A DNA stretch of 47,110 nt from NCBI GenBank assembly GCA_937877655.1, contig CALFJC010000013.1, forward strand, positions 1 to 47,110. The letters run 5' to 3'. The number at the start of each line of letters is the position of its first letter. Positions within the stretch are counted from its first letter, which is position 1. A program made the position numbers and the translations under genes. The notes under the pieces were generated by a model that was not told the origin of the DNA, made no database searches, and saw only the letters and a program-made list of their open reading frames with translations. This document shows, piece by piece, positions 32,063 through 40,430 of the stretch. This DNA is from an uncultured Selenomonadales bacterium (GTDB taxonomy: Bacteria; Bacillota; Negativicutes; Selenomonadales; Selenomonadaceae).

Positions 32063-32756
32063 ATTTTACGGCGTGAATCACGAAAAGCGGCACAGAATCA
32101 TAGCCGCAACGATTATCCCTGTGGACAATGTGAGAAATATCTTCGTCAAGGCGCACGGAAAAATTTATTCCCTCCAAAAAGCCCGCATCCCACATCGGGC
32201 GGCGGCGACTGCTTATCGCCAAAGAATTTTTTATCGCGTCGCACTCCGAAATCTGCGCGGAAGTGATTTTGGTTTTACTGCACGAAGAAAAATTTTTGTC
32301 GCCGTAATCGGAATCAAAATTCATCAAGACGCCGCCGAACTTCAAAACTCTGTACCATTCGCGATAAGCCGCCTTGACATCGGGGAGCGTCCAAGTCAAA
32401 TTTCTGGTAACAATCGCATCAAAAGTTTCGTCGTCAAAGTCGAGAGCTTGCGCGTTCATTTTTTTGAACTCGGCGGGAAGTTTCAGTTCGCGAAGATTTT
32501 TTTCAGCCTCGCCGAGCATTTTCGCCGACATGTCAATCCCGATAACTTTGTGACCGAGTTTTGAAAGAATCGCTGCGAAAAATCCCGTGCCCGTCCCCAC
32601 ATCCAAAATTTTCAGCTTGCCTTCGGGCAAATTTTTTTTGAAAATATTTCTCCAAGCCGCGCCGTCCACTCCGTTAAGTTCAAGGCGGCGAATTTTGCTC
32701 ATAGCCGCACTGCGATTGTCCCAATAATTTTCAATTCGCCGATTCAATTTTTCCAT
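32061..32756 (-). CDS. Class I SAM-dependent methyltransferase
   Basis: Small-molecule-type methyltransferase, 231 residues. Motif I ILDVGTGTGFFAAIL, then VIGIDMSAKML, a DETFDAIVTRNLTW segment and the VLKFGGVLMNFD strand define the UbiE/type 11 fold. The start ATG 32756 follows GGGAGG; the longer frame is upstream non-coding. It is the last gene after the ABC transporter genes (109 bases after the second ATPase gene) and may share their transcript. In several bacteria such enzymes next to nickel/opine-type transporters belong to metallophore pathways, but no other biosynthetic gene is here, so the substrate is unknown. Confidence 0.85.
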   Translation of the reverse strand: MEKLNRRIENYWDNRSAAMSKIRRLELNGVDGAAWRNIFKKNLPEGKLKILDVGTGTGFFAAILSKLGHKVIGIDMSAKMLGEAEKNLRELKLPAEFKKMNAQALDFDDETFDAIVTRNLTWTLPDVKAAYREWYRVLKFGGVLMNFDSDYGDKNFSSCSKTKITSAQISECDAIKNSLAISSRRRPMWDAGFLEGINFSVRLDEDISHIVHRDNRCGYDSVPLFVIHAVK

Positions 32757-32864
32757 TGCAAAACCTCCCAAAAAATTTTTTAAACGCAGAGGCGCAGTCG
32801 GTTGCTCAAAAATTTTGCACACTCCGCAGAGGTTTCGTTACATACTCTCCAAAAATTTTCTCCG

Positions 32865-33605
32865 TCAAAATTCTTCCGTAAAAAAATTTGATGCCGTAAG
32901 TTGTTTTGTAAAGGGCGATTGCGCTTCGCGAATAATTTTTTCGGGCGTGCCTTCTTCAACGATTTTTCCTTCATGCAAAACGATCACGCGGTCGGCAAGC
33001 TTCGGCAACAATGCGAGATCGTGCGTTATGAAAAGGCAGGCGATATTTTTTTCCGCGCAGAGTTTTTTTATCAGCGCGACGACTTGGGCTTGAATTGTCA
33101 CGTCAAGCGCGGAAGTTGCTTCGTCGCAGATTAAAAGTTTTGGCGAAATGGAAATTGCCCGCGCTATCGCCGCCCGTTGACATTCGCCGCCCGATACTTC
33201 GCGAGGATATTTTTCATAAAAATTTTTCGGCAAGCCGACTTCGATTAAAAGATTTTCGACTTGCCCGCGCAGATTTTCATTGCCGAGAAAATTTTTAATC
33301 GGTTCGGAAATACTTTCACCCAAAGTCCTGCGCGGGTTGAAAGAATCTTCGGGCGTCTGAAAAATCATCTGCATATTTTTATAAAAATCATTGCCCGCCG
33401 CCTTTGAAATTTCCTTGCCGCACAAAAAAATTTTTCCGTCGTCGCAGGGAATTAATCGGGCGATAATTTTTGCGAGCGTCGATTTTCCGCAACCGCTCAA
33501 GCCGACAATCCCTAAACATTCGCCGGCATTTAAAGAAAAATTTATGTCGTCAAGCACGAGTTTTTTCCCGAAAGTTTTTTTGACGTGTTCGACTTTTAAA
33601 ATCAT
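32865..33605 (-). CDS. Nickel/peptide-type ABC transporter ATPase 2 (NikE/DppF-like)
   Basis: ATP-binding subunit, 246 residues. Walker A is GLSGCGKST, the Q-loop MIFQTPEDSFNPRRTL is typical of the Dpp/Nik F-type subunit, the signature is VSGGECQR, Walker B is LLICDEATSALD and the H-loop is FITHD. The start is ATG 33605, overlapping the stop of the first ATPase by four bases; the much longer frame upstream is a shadow of that gene. The C-terminal oligopeptide-transporter extension is short. It works with the second ATPase at 33602-34363 and the permeases at 38584-40298. Confidence 0.93.
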   Translation of the reverse strand: MILKVEHVKKTFGKKLVLDDINFSLNAGECLGIVGLSGCGKSTLAKIIARLIPCDDGKIFLCGKEISKAAGNDFYKNMQMIFQTPEDSFNPRRTLGESISEPIKNFLGNENLRGQVENLLIEVGLPKNFYEKYPREVSGGECQRAAIARAISISPKLLICDEATSALDVTIQAQVVALIKKLCAEKNIACLFITHDLALLPKLADRVIVLHEGKIVEEGTPEKIIREAQSPFTKQLTASNFFTEEF

Positions 33606-34363
33606 AAGCGCGGCACCGCCCCGATTAGTTCTTGCGTGTAAATTTCTTTTGGCGCGTTGAAAATTTGATTTTTTGATCCAAATTCGACGGGCGCGCCGTT
33701 TTTCATGATTAAAATTTTGTCCGCCATGCGCCACGCAACGCCCATATGATGAGTCACCATTACGATTGAAATTTTTTGTCGCTCGCGCAGTTTCAAAAGT
33801 TCCTTGACGACGCTGACTTGAGTAACGGCGTCCAATGCGCTTGTCGGTTCGTCGGCAAGTAAAAGTTTCGGTTCAAGGAGAGTCGCCGCCAAAATTCCTG
33901 CACGTTGCGCCATGCCGCCCGATAATCTGAAAGGATATTCGTCCAAAACTTCGGGCGCGAGATTTATTTTTTGCATTAGTTCAATCGCCTGTTCGCGAAA
34001 AAATTTTTTATCCCAATCGCGATGAGCACGGACGCCTTCAAAAATTTGTTCGCCGATTTTTCTTATCGGACAGAATGACGCGCCCGCATTTTGAAAAATA
34101 AATCCTATTGAATCGCCCGAAATTTTTCGCCGTTGCCCCGCCGACAAAACCGTAATTTCTTGTCCGTCAAAAAAAATTTGTCCGTCGATAATCGCGCCGC
34201 CCTTGCCGAGCAAGCCGCCAATCGCCTTTAAAATCGTAGATTTGCCGCTGCCCGACTCGCCCGCGATAACCAAAATTTCTCCGCGTTTGACAGAAAAATT
34301 TATGTCACGAACGATAATTTTCTTGCCGTAAGCAACAACCAAATCTTCAACCGTCAAAATCAT
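33602..34363 (-). CDS. Nickel/peptide-type ABC transporter ATPase 1 (NikD/DppD-like)
   Basis: ATP-binding subunit, 253 residues. Walker A is GESGSGKST, the Q-loop is FIFQNAGASFCPI, the signature LSGGMAQR, Walker B LLLADEPTSALD and the switch VTHH. ATG 34363 overlaps the stop of the binding-protein gene (ATGA), and its own stop overlaps the next ATPase the same way, so all three are translationally coupled. D-type and F-type ATPases form the usual heterodimer in this importer family. Confidence 0.93.
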   Translation of the reverse strand: MILTVEDLVVAYGKKIIVRDINFSVKRGEILVIAGESGSGKSTILKAIGGLLGKGGAIIDGQIFFDGQEITVLSAGQRRKISGDSIGFIFQNAGASFCPIRKIGEQIFEGVRAHRDWDKKFFREQAIELMQKINLAPEVLDEYPFRLSGGMAQRAGILAATLLEPKLLLADEPTSALDAVTQVSVVKELLKLRERQKISIVMVTHHMGVAWRMADKILIMKNGAPVEFGSKNQIFNAPKEIYTQELIGAVPRL

Positions 34364-35892
34364 TTTTTATCAAGCTCCGCCGTTATCTCGTAATAATCGG
34401 AAGGGTGCGCCTTAAAGCCTTCGACATTCGGTTTCATGACAAAAGACATGCGCAAATGCGAAGCGTAAATCAACGCGCAGTCATCCAAAATTTGTTGAGA
34501 CATTTTTATTGCAAGCTCGGAACGATTTTCCGCGCCGAAAGTGTTGTGCAATTCATTTTCCAGCGCAGAAATTTTTTCGCTGTCGTAAAAGCCCGCGTTG
34601 TCAACCGCGCCCGGCACAATGTGGCTCGTGAAATAATATTCGGGGTCGCCCGTCGGAGCCGTGACAATCGCCTTTGAAAAAATATCGTAGTCGCCGCTCT
34701 TAAGAAAAGTTTTGTAATTGTCGGTGGCGTTGACGTTGAGTTTCACGCCGATTTTTTTTAGATTAGCTTGCGCGGCTTCGGCAAGCAAAGGAAGTTCTTG
34801 TCGGGAAGTGTAAGTTAAATAATTCAGCTCAAGATTTTTTCCGTCCTTGTCAACGTAGCCGTCGCCGTCCGAATCACTCCAACCCGCGTCCGCCAAAAGT
34901 TTTTTCGCGCCTTCCAAATCGTAAGGAACCGAATGAACTTTATCATCGCCGAAAGATAAATTGGCGGGGAAAGGACCGACGGCGGGCGTGCCGTTGCCGT
35001 TAAGCAAAATTTTGGTGAAGTTCTCTTTGTCAATCGCCATAGAAATTGCGCGGCGAACATTTAAATCTTGGAGCGCGGGCGTTTTGAAATTGAAGGCGGC
35101 TTGATAAACTCGCGAAGTATCGGATTGAGAAATTTTGTAACCGTCCTTAAAAAGTTGCAGACTCGAATAAGGGAGCCCTTGCACCGCGTCGAGTTCGCCG
35201 TTTTGCATTGCCATTGTCAAAGTATCGCCGTCGGTTATGCTCTTGACGATAATTTTATCCATCTTCGGCTTGACGGAGCCCCAATAATTTTCGTTCGGAA
35301 TAAGTTCAATCTGCGTGTCGGTGACTTTGACGGCTTTGTAAGCTCCCGTGCCGACAACGATATTTTCCTTAACGCCCTCGTCAATGTCGACAATGCAACC
35401 GTAAGGATCGGAAAGGTAATTCAGGAGCGCGGGAACTTTTTCTGAAGATTTTATCGTAACAAATTGTCCGTCCGCCTCAATCGAAGAAATTTTCAAGTCG
35501 CGGGGAGCTCTGTCGTGATTTTGAATCAGCGCGTCCAAACATTTTTTTACAGCCGCGCCGTCAACCTTTTTGCCGTTTGAAAAAGTTGCGGCGTCCTTGA
35601 TTTTAATTTTAACGGTGAAGTCGTCAACCTGCTCGAAACTTTCGGCGAGCCACGGTTCAAGCTCCATTTTTTCGTTGAATTTGAAAAGCGTTTCGCCGAT
35701 ACCGTAGCGAAGAGTGCTCCAGCCGCTGTAACTTTCATGGGGATTGGTGCCGGCATTTTCCATTGCCACGCCGTAAGCGACCGTGCCATAGGTAAAAGTT
35801 TTTTCATCCGTCGAAGAAGTTTTTTCTCCGCCGCCACAACCGCTGATTAAAAGTGTTGCCGCGCAGATTGTCACAAAAAATTTTTTTATCAT
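34360..35892 (-). CDS. Nickel/peptide-type ABC transporter binding lipoprotein (family 5)
   Basis: Substrate-binding lipoprotein, 510 residues. It has a signal peptide with lipobox LISGC followed by GGG, then the family 5 layout (DppA/NikA/OppA): ETLFKFNEKMELEPWLAESF, FSNGKKVDGAAVKKCLD, VRRAISMAIDKE and a C-terminal lobe. An EF-hand-like DSDGDGYVDKDG lies at about 350. The start is ATG 35892 behind AGGAGG; the longer frame is 5' leader. A TTGACA at about 35938 (minus strand) could be its -35. The ligand is uncertain between nickel chelates, opines and peptides. NikA-like use is favoured by the five-gene set. Confidence 0.88.
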   Translation of the reverse strand: MIKKFFVTICAATLLISGCGGGEKTSSTDEKTFTYGTVAYGVAMENAGTNPHESYSGWSTLRYGIGETLFKFNEKMELEPWLAESFEQVDDFTVKIKIKDAATFSNGKKVDGAAVKKCLDALIQNHDRAPRDLKISSIEADGQFVTIKSSEKVPALLNYLSDPYGCIVDIDEGVKENIVVGTGAYKAVKVTDTQIELIPNENYWGSVKPKMDKIIVKSITDGDTLTMAMQNGELDAVQGLPYSSLQLFKDGYKISQSDTSRVYQAAFNFKTPALQDLNVRRAISMAIDKENFTKILLNGNGTPAVGPFPANLSFGDDKVHSVPYDLEGAKKLLADAGWSDSDGDGYVDKDGKNLELNYLTYTSRQELPLLAEAAQANLKKIGVKLNVNATDNYKTFLKSGDYDIFSKAIVTAPTGDPEYYFTSHIVPGAVDNAGFYDSEKISALENELHNTFGAENRSELAIKMSQQILDDCALIYASHLRMSFVMKPNVEGFKAHPSDYYEITAELDKK

Positions 35893-36150
35893 AATATGCC
35901 TCCTAAAATCCACTGATTTTTCATCATTTGAACCTGTAAATGTCAACCCTCATTCAGAATCCATTTCAAAAACACGGGGATTTTGGTTAACAATCAGAAA
36001 TTCTTTCAGATTCGGGCGTCCGATTCAGCAGTTTTCCAGTTTCGGAGCCCTCTTGACAAGATGTGTATAATTAAATTTTTTCTGCGATTTGTTTTTGAAG
36101 TCGGCATCAGGCGCGGCACAAGCCGAAAATCGCCGATTTTTTACTTTGAA

Positions 36151-36333
36151 TTACATTGTGCTTTCATTTTTAGATTTTTTCGAGTGAGTCGATTTCAGCC
36201 CTGTCCTTAAAAATTTCCCGGGGAGTCGATGCCGATTTTGGCAGATTTTGCCTTGAAATTTATTGACAGCAAAAAAGCAATTTGTTTTGTTTATAATGAA
36301 TGTTCACTTCCAATTCATAATTGCGGCTGTTTT
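36151..36333. repeat. Direct repeat, copy A (265-bp offset)
   Basis: About 183 bases aligning almost without gaps to 36416-36598. Shared blocks include TTTCGAGTGAGTCGATTT, TGCCTTGAAATTTATTGACA and AATTTGTTTTGTTTATAAT. The copies differ at scattered bases, so the duplication is old or the blocks are under selection. Confidence 0.8.
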
Positions 36334-36415
36334 GCTGTCTTTCGGCGGCTTGAATTGCTCTTGAGCCTCTCATCTGCCGGCTTGGAGACAAAATTTTGAC
36401 GTTTTTTGCTTGTCA

Positions 36416-36598
36416 TTACATTTTGATTTCATTTTGTGATTTTTCGAGTGAGTCGATTTTAATCCGATTCCTTAAAATTTCCCAGGGGGTCGATGCCCGA
36501 TTTTGGCGAATTTTGCCTTGAAATTTATTGACAGCAAAAAAGTAATTTGTTTTGTTTATAATCAGCATTCACTCCAAATTCATGATTTTTGACGGCTT
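36416..36598. repeat. Direct repeat, copy B (265-bp offset)
   Basis: Second copy of the element at 36151-36333. TTGACA at 36528-36533 and TATAAT at 36557-36562 keep the same 23-base distance as in copy A. It ends at the stop codon of the minus-strand secreted-protein gene. Confidence 0.8.
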
Positions 36599-36599
36599 T

Positions 36600-36980
36600 T
36601 CAGTAGCCCCAAGTCATCAATTTCCACTCGCCGTCTTCGTAAAGCCCGAAATACCACGACCAATTTTTATAATCGCTGTCGGGATTCCATGCGGAAATTT
36701 CTCCGTTGTCGGGCGGCGAATGAAAGTCGCTGTAAAAGATCATGCAAGCCGAAAATTTTTTCTCAAAGCCTTGACCCTCTGCAAGCTCGTTCATGTAAGA
36801 AATATTTTCGGCATTGTTCAACGCGTCGCCGCCGTACCAAATTTTCAGCGGCGTACATTTCCAATCGCGGAGCTTTTGATTAATCGTCTCGAAAGCAAAA
36901 GTTGAATCTTCATAAGAAATTGCCTCGACCTGCGCGGACATCATCAGAAAAATTATCAGAGCCGCAAAAAATTTTTTCAA
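36600..36980 (-). CDS. Small secreted protein of unknown function
   Basis: A 126-residue protein with a clear signal peptide (MKKFFAALIIFLMMSAQVEA, cleavage after VEA). The mature part is about 106 residues, rich in aromatic and acidic residues, with CTPLKIWYGGDAL, two cysteines and a WSWYFGLYEDGEWKLMTWGY end. Start is TTG 36980 with GGAGG nine bases upstream. It is not recognised. It lies 86 bases after the leucine-rich protein gene, separated by a terminator-like hairpin, and may be expressed with it or alone. Confidence 0.65.
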   Translation of the reverse strand: MKKFFAALIIFLMMSAQVEAISYEDSTFAFETINQKLRDWKCTPLKIWYGGDALNNAENISYMNELAEGQGFEKKFSACMIFYSDFHSPPDNGEISAWNPDSDYKNWSWYFGLYEDGEWKLMTWGY

Positions 36981-37020
36981 AACACGTCGCCTCCTTTGAA
37001 GAAATTTTATCTTGGTGCGC

Positions 37021-37046
37021 AAAAAAAATAAGCCCCGCAAGGGGGA
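37021..37046 (-). terminator. Terminator below the leucine-rich protein gene
   Basis: CCCC (37033-37036) pairs with GGGG (37041-37044), GCAA loop; on the minus strand CTTATTTTTTTT follows. The surrounding string is repeated nearly exactly at 40319-40350. Confidence 0.65.
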
Positions 37047-37065
37047 TTGAAGCCGATAAAAAATT

Positions 37066-38523
37066 TTAATAGGGAATGAGTTTCGCGCTGTTGTCTTTGC
37101 CCAATTTCTCAGCGTAAGAAGCATTTTTCGGATAATAAATCGTTTCGAGATTCGCGCAGGCGTCGAAAACATTTTTGGCAACTTCCTCGACGCCTTCGGG
37201 AATTTTTATCTCCTTTAAGCTTTTGCAACCGTAAAAAGCACTCCAACCAATTTTTTTTACGGAATCGGGAAGCGTCACGCCCTTTAAATTTTTACACTCG
37301 CAAAAAACAGATTCGCCAATCGTCTTGACAGAAGGAGGGATTTTCACACTTTCCAATTTTTTGCAATCCATAAAAGCTCCGTTCCCAACCGACGTGACGC
37401 CGTTTGGGATTTTAATTTCCCGCAACTCCTCACAACGCCAAAAAGTTTCTTCGCCGATAAATGTAATGCCTTCGGGCAATTTTATTTCCGTCAAATTCTC
37501 GCAACGCCCGAAAGCACTTTCGCCAATGTATGTCACGCCTTCGGGAATTTTTATTTCCTTCAAATGCACGCAACCATAAAAAGCACAATCGCCAATGTAT
37601 GTGACAGAATCGGGAATTATGACGCTCTTCAAATGGTAGCAACCGAAGAAAACATATCCTTCAATCTTCGTAATTCCGCCGGGAATTTTTATGCTCGTCA
37701 AATTTTTGCAATCGTTAAAAGCTCCGTCCCAAATATTCGTGACGGAATCGGGGATATTTATTTCGCGCAGGTTAGCGCAGTTCCGGAAGGTATCCTTGCC
37801 AATGTTCGTGACGGAGTCGGGAAGATTTATCGCCCGCAAGTTTTTGCAAGAACGAAAAGCATCGTTGCCAATTTTTTTTAAGGAAGAAGGAAGTTTTATC
37901 TCTGTCAAATTTTCGCAATCGCCAAAGGCAGTACAATCAATGAGCGTGACGCCTTCGGGAATTTTTATGCTCGTCAAATTTTTGCAATTATGGAAAACAA
38001 ATCTGCCGATGCAAGTGAGTCCTTCGGAGATTTTTATTTCCGTCAAGCCTTCGCAACCTTCAAAGGCACTTTCGCCAATGTAAGTGACGGAGTCGGGAAG
38101 ATTTATTTCGCGCAAGTTTTTGCAAGAACGAAAAGCACTTGCGCCAATGGCTGCGAGCCCTTCGGAAAGTTTTATCTCCTGCAAATTTTCGCAATGCCAA
38201 AAAGCATAAAGCCCAAGAAATTTTACGGAGCCGGGAATTTTTATCGCCGTTAAATTTTCGCACTCACTGAAAGCACCGTCGCCAATGAACTTGAGAGAAT
38301 CGGGAAGCGTTACGCTCGTCAAATTTTTGCATTTATCAAAAGCATTGTCGCCGACAGACTCGACGCCGTCTTCGACGACAATTTTTTTTATGAAATCGCG
38401 TTGAGCATGCCACGAGGGATTTTTTTCGTAAGAATAATTTTTCATCTCGCCCGCGCCTTTGATTGTCAAAGTGCCTTCGTCAAATTTCCATTTTAATTTT
38501 TCGCCACACTTGCCTTTCAACAT
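37066..38523 (-). CDS. BspA-like leucine-rich repeat (LRR_5) protein
   Basis: 485 residues made almost wholly of 23-residue LRR_5 repeats (TreponemaBspA type). An N-terminal cap CGEKLKW-x-FDEGTLTI-x-GAGEM is followed by about 17 repeats of the form IP-x-GVT-x-IG-x-x-AF-x-x-C-x-NL-x-x-I, ending in a YYPKNASYAEKL cap. There is no signal peptide, so either it stays in the cell or leaves by an unusual route. Such proteins mediate binding in host-associated bacteria. The start at 38523 follows GGGAGG. The frameshifted gene at 6831-7983 shares the same cap. Highly similar repeats make length changes by recombination likely. Confidence 0.9.
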   Translation of the reverse strand: MLKGKCGEKLKWKFDEGTLTIKGAGEMKNYSYEKNPSWHAQRDFIKKIVVEDGVESVGDNAFDKCKNLTSVTLPDSLKFIGDGAFSECENLTAIKIPGSVKFLGLYAFWHCENLQEIKLSEGLAAIGASAFRSCKNLREINLPDSVTYIGESAFEGCEGLTEIKISEGLTCIGRFVFHNCKNLTSIKIPEGVTLIDCTAFGDCENLTEIKLPSSLKKIGNDAFRSCKNLRAINLPDSVTNIGKDTFRNCANLREINIPDSVTNIWDGAFNDCKNLTSIKIPGGITKIEGYVFFGCYHLKSVIIPDSVTYIGDCAFYGCVHLKEIKIPEGVTYIGESAFGRCENLTEIKLPEGITFIGEETFWRCEELREIKIPNGVTSVGNGAFMDCKKLESVKIPPSVKTIGESVFCECKNLKGVTLPDSVKKIGWSAFYGCKSLKEIKIPEGVEEVAKNVFDACANLETIYYPKNASYAEKLGKDNSAKLIPY

Positions 38524-38583
38524 TTTGTCCGCCTCCCGAAAAAATTTTAGTCGGAAATATTTTAACGAAGCCGCGCAGATTTT

Positions 38584-39378
38584 TCAACGTTGCCCGCCCA
38601 TAAAGTCGCGGAGTTTGTCGCCGAGCAAATTGAAAGTCGCAACCGTTATAAAAATCGCCGTGCCCGGCGCGAGAATTACCCAAGGCGCAGTTTGGAGCAT
38701 GGAGCGACCGTTATTCATCATCGCGCCCCATTCGGCTGTCGGCGGCATTGCTCCGAGCCCCAAAAACGATAAGCCCGCCAATTCCATTATGATTGTCCCG
38801 ATGTCGAGAGCCGCCGTAACCAAAATTGTTCCGGCAATGTTCGGCAGGACATGCGCAAATAAAATTTTTGTCGAACTTGAGCCCGCCATTTTTGCCGCCG
38901 CAAGGTAAGGCATTGAACGAATCGATAAGACAAGCCCGCGAGAAATTCTTGCATATTTCGGCCAGCCGATTATCGCCAAAGCCGCCGCCGCGTTTAAAAG
39001 TCCGCCGCCGAGTGCTCCCGCCGCCGCGATTGCAAAAACCATTTGCGGAAAAGCCAAAAACACGTCCGACATTCTCATTAAAAAAATGTCGAGCCACCCG
39101 CCTTTGTAACCGCAAATTGCTCCGATAAAACTTCCGACGATTGAAATTGTCGCAAGCAATAAAAGTGACGCGCATAAAGTTGTTTGAGAGCCGACGATAA
39201 CTCTCGACAAAACATCTCGTCCGTAACGATCTGTGCCCAATAAATTTGTGGAATTCGGCGGAGCCAATGCGCCTTCCAAGTCTTGAACGTAAGGATCAAA
39301 AGGCGTTAAAAAATTTGCGAAGACGGCGATAAAAATCAAAGTCCCCGCCGCCGCAAGATAAGGAGTTAAATTTTTCAT
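38584..39378 (-). CDS. Nickel/peptide-type ABC transporter permease 2 (NikC/DppC-like)
   Basis: Inner-membrane permease, 264 residues with about six helices. It has the DppC-type signatures LGTDRYGRDVLSR near the N-terminus and the EAA-like loop with ALAIIGWPKYARISRG and LGLGAMPPTAEWGAMM. Its ATG overlaps the stop of permease 1 by four bases. It pairs with permease 1 to form the channel for the ATPases encoded 4-5 kb downstream. Separation of permease and ATPase genes is unusual for this family. Confidence 0.92.
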   Translation of the reverse strand: MKNLTPYLAAAGTLIFIAVFANFLTPFDPYVQDLEGALAPPNSTNLLGTDRYGRDVLSRVIVGSQTTLCASLLLLATISIVGSFIGAICGYKGGWLDIFLMRMSDVFLAFPQMVFAIAAAGALGGGLLNAAAALAIIGWPKYARISRGLVLSIRSMPYLAAAKMAGSSSTKILFAHVLPNIAGTILVTAALDIGTIIMELAGLSFLGLGAMPPTAEWGAMMNNGRSMLQTAPWVILAPGTAIFITVATFNLLGDKLRDFMGGQR

Positions 39379-40298
39379 GACGCTTCACCGTAACGAACTC
39401 GCGGGTCGAGCCAATGATAAAGTAAATCTGCCGCGAGATTCACCATCACATAAATTATCGCCATCCAAACGACATAAGCTTGAATCAGCGGATAATCGCG
39501 AGTCAAAATCGCGTCGACCGCCATTTTCCCGACGCCGTCCCACATGAAAATTGTTTCGACAATCGCCGTGCCGCCGAGAAGCGAGCCCATTGACAACGCA
39601 AGCAAAGTTATAATCATGATAAGCGTTGAGCGCAGAACACTTTTTATTAAAATCGTCAGTTCATCAACGCCGCGACTCCTCGCGCCCGTGACATACGGCT
39701 TGTCCAATTCTTCAAGAACAACTGCGCGGATTTGCCGAGTATATTTCGCGCCCATTGAAATTGTCAAAGTCAGTGCGGGCATGACGACACTTTGACCGAT
39801 TATCGGCAGGAGATTTAATTTCAAGGCAAGGAAATAAATCAGCAACAAGCCGCAAAAAAAATTCGGCATTGAATTTCCGATAAAACTCAAAGTGCGGATC
39901 AGATAATCAAGCGGACGATTTTGATTGACGGCAGATAAAATTCCGAGCGGCGTTGCAATAAAAATCGTCAGCAAAATCGAGACAAACATTAATTCAATCG
40001 TTGCGGGCAATTTTTCGGCGAAAGTTTCAAAAACCAATTTTCCGCTGATAAAAGATCTCCCCATGTCGCCCGTCAAAACTCCGCCGAGCCATCGCCCGTA
40101 TTGAATCAAAAACGGTTGATCCAAGCCGAGTTCTGCGCGTTTGGCGGCTTTTATTTCTTCGGCAACACTGCCCGATTGTTCATAAATTATGTCGACCGCG
40201 TCATCTGACGTGAATTGCATCATGCCGAACGTTAAAAAAGTTATTCCGAAAAGAATCGGCACCAGCTGAACCAGTCTTGATAAAAAATATTTTTTCAT
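39375..40298 (-). CDS. Nickel/peptide-type ABC transporter permease 1 (NikB/DppB-like)
   Basis: Inner-membrane permease, 307 residues. It starts with RLVQLVPILFGITFLTF, has the GLDQPFLIQYGRWL block typical of DppB/NikB, and the EAA loop YTRQIRAVVLEELDKPYVTGARSRG. The end shows LLYHWLDPRVRYGEA. It is the first gene of its two-gene module. A terminator-like hairpin lies 24-50 bases upstream of the ATG, which could be an attenuator in its leader. Confidence 0.93.
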   Translation of the reverse strand: MKKYFLSRLVQLVPILFGITFLTFGMMQFTSDDAVDIIYEQSGSVAEEIKAAKRAELGLDQPFLIQYGRWLGGVLTGDMGRSFISGKLVFETFAEKLPATIELMFVSILLTIFIATPLGILSAVNQNRPLDYLIRTLSFIGNSMPNFFCGLLLIYFLALKLNLLPIIGQSVVMPALTLTISMGAKYTRQIRAVVLEELDKPYVTGARSRGVDELTILIKSVLRSTLIMIITLLALSMGSLLGGTAIVETIFMWDGVGKMAVDAILTRDYPLIQAYVVWMAIIYVMVNLAADLLYHWLDPRVRYGEAS

Positions 40299-40322
40299 GC
40301 CGAAATTCTAAATCGTTCGCGC

Positions 40323-40347
40323 AAAAAAAATAAGCCCCAAGCGGGGA
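40323..40347 (-). terminator. Terminator-like hairpin in the leader of the permease genes
   Basis: GCCCC (40334-40338) and GGGG (40343-40346) with an AAGC loop, followed on the minus strand by TTATTTTTTTT. It lies just upstream of the permease ATG with no minus-strand gene before it, so it may act as an attenuator. Its flanks repeat those of 37019-37046. Confidence 0.5.
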
Positions 40348-40370
40348 TTGACTTTCATAAAAATTTTTCG

Positions 40371-40399
40371 TTGTGCAATTCCCCGAAATGATTTATATT
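40371..40399 (+). promoter_or_regulatory. Promoter of the transketolase/nadE operon
   Basis: TTGTGC (40371-40376), a 17-base spacer and TATATT (40394-40399), 31 bases before the ATG at 40431. Confidence 0.55.
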
Positions 40400-40430
40400 T
40401 TATCCAATCAAAATTCGGAAGGTGTTGATT

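Larger units (their letters stand above)
35893..36599. other. Gene-free 700-bp region between the transporter lipoprotein and a small secreted protein
   Basis: No credible gene is seen on either strand. It holds the leader and possible promoter of the lipoprotein gene (left end), a TTGACA/TATAAT pair with only seven bases between at 36053-36071, and a 183-bp direct duplication (36151-36333 and 36416-36598) whose copies each carry TTGACA and TATAAT 23 bases apart. Composition is AT-rich. It may hide small RNAs or a complex control region. Confidence 0.6.

Noticed and set aside
36053..36071. TTGACA followed by TATAAT as a promoter
   Set aside because: Only seven bases separate the boxes, too few for a sigma-70 promoter, and no plus-strand gene follows.
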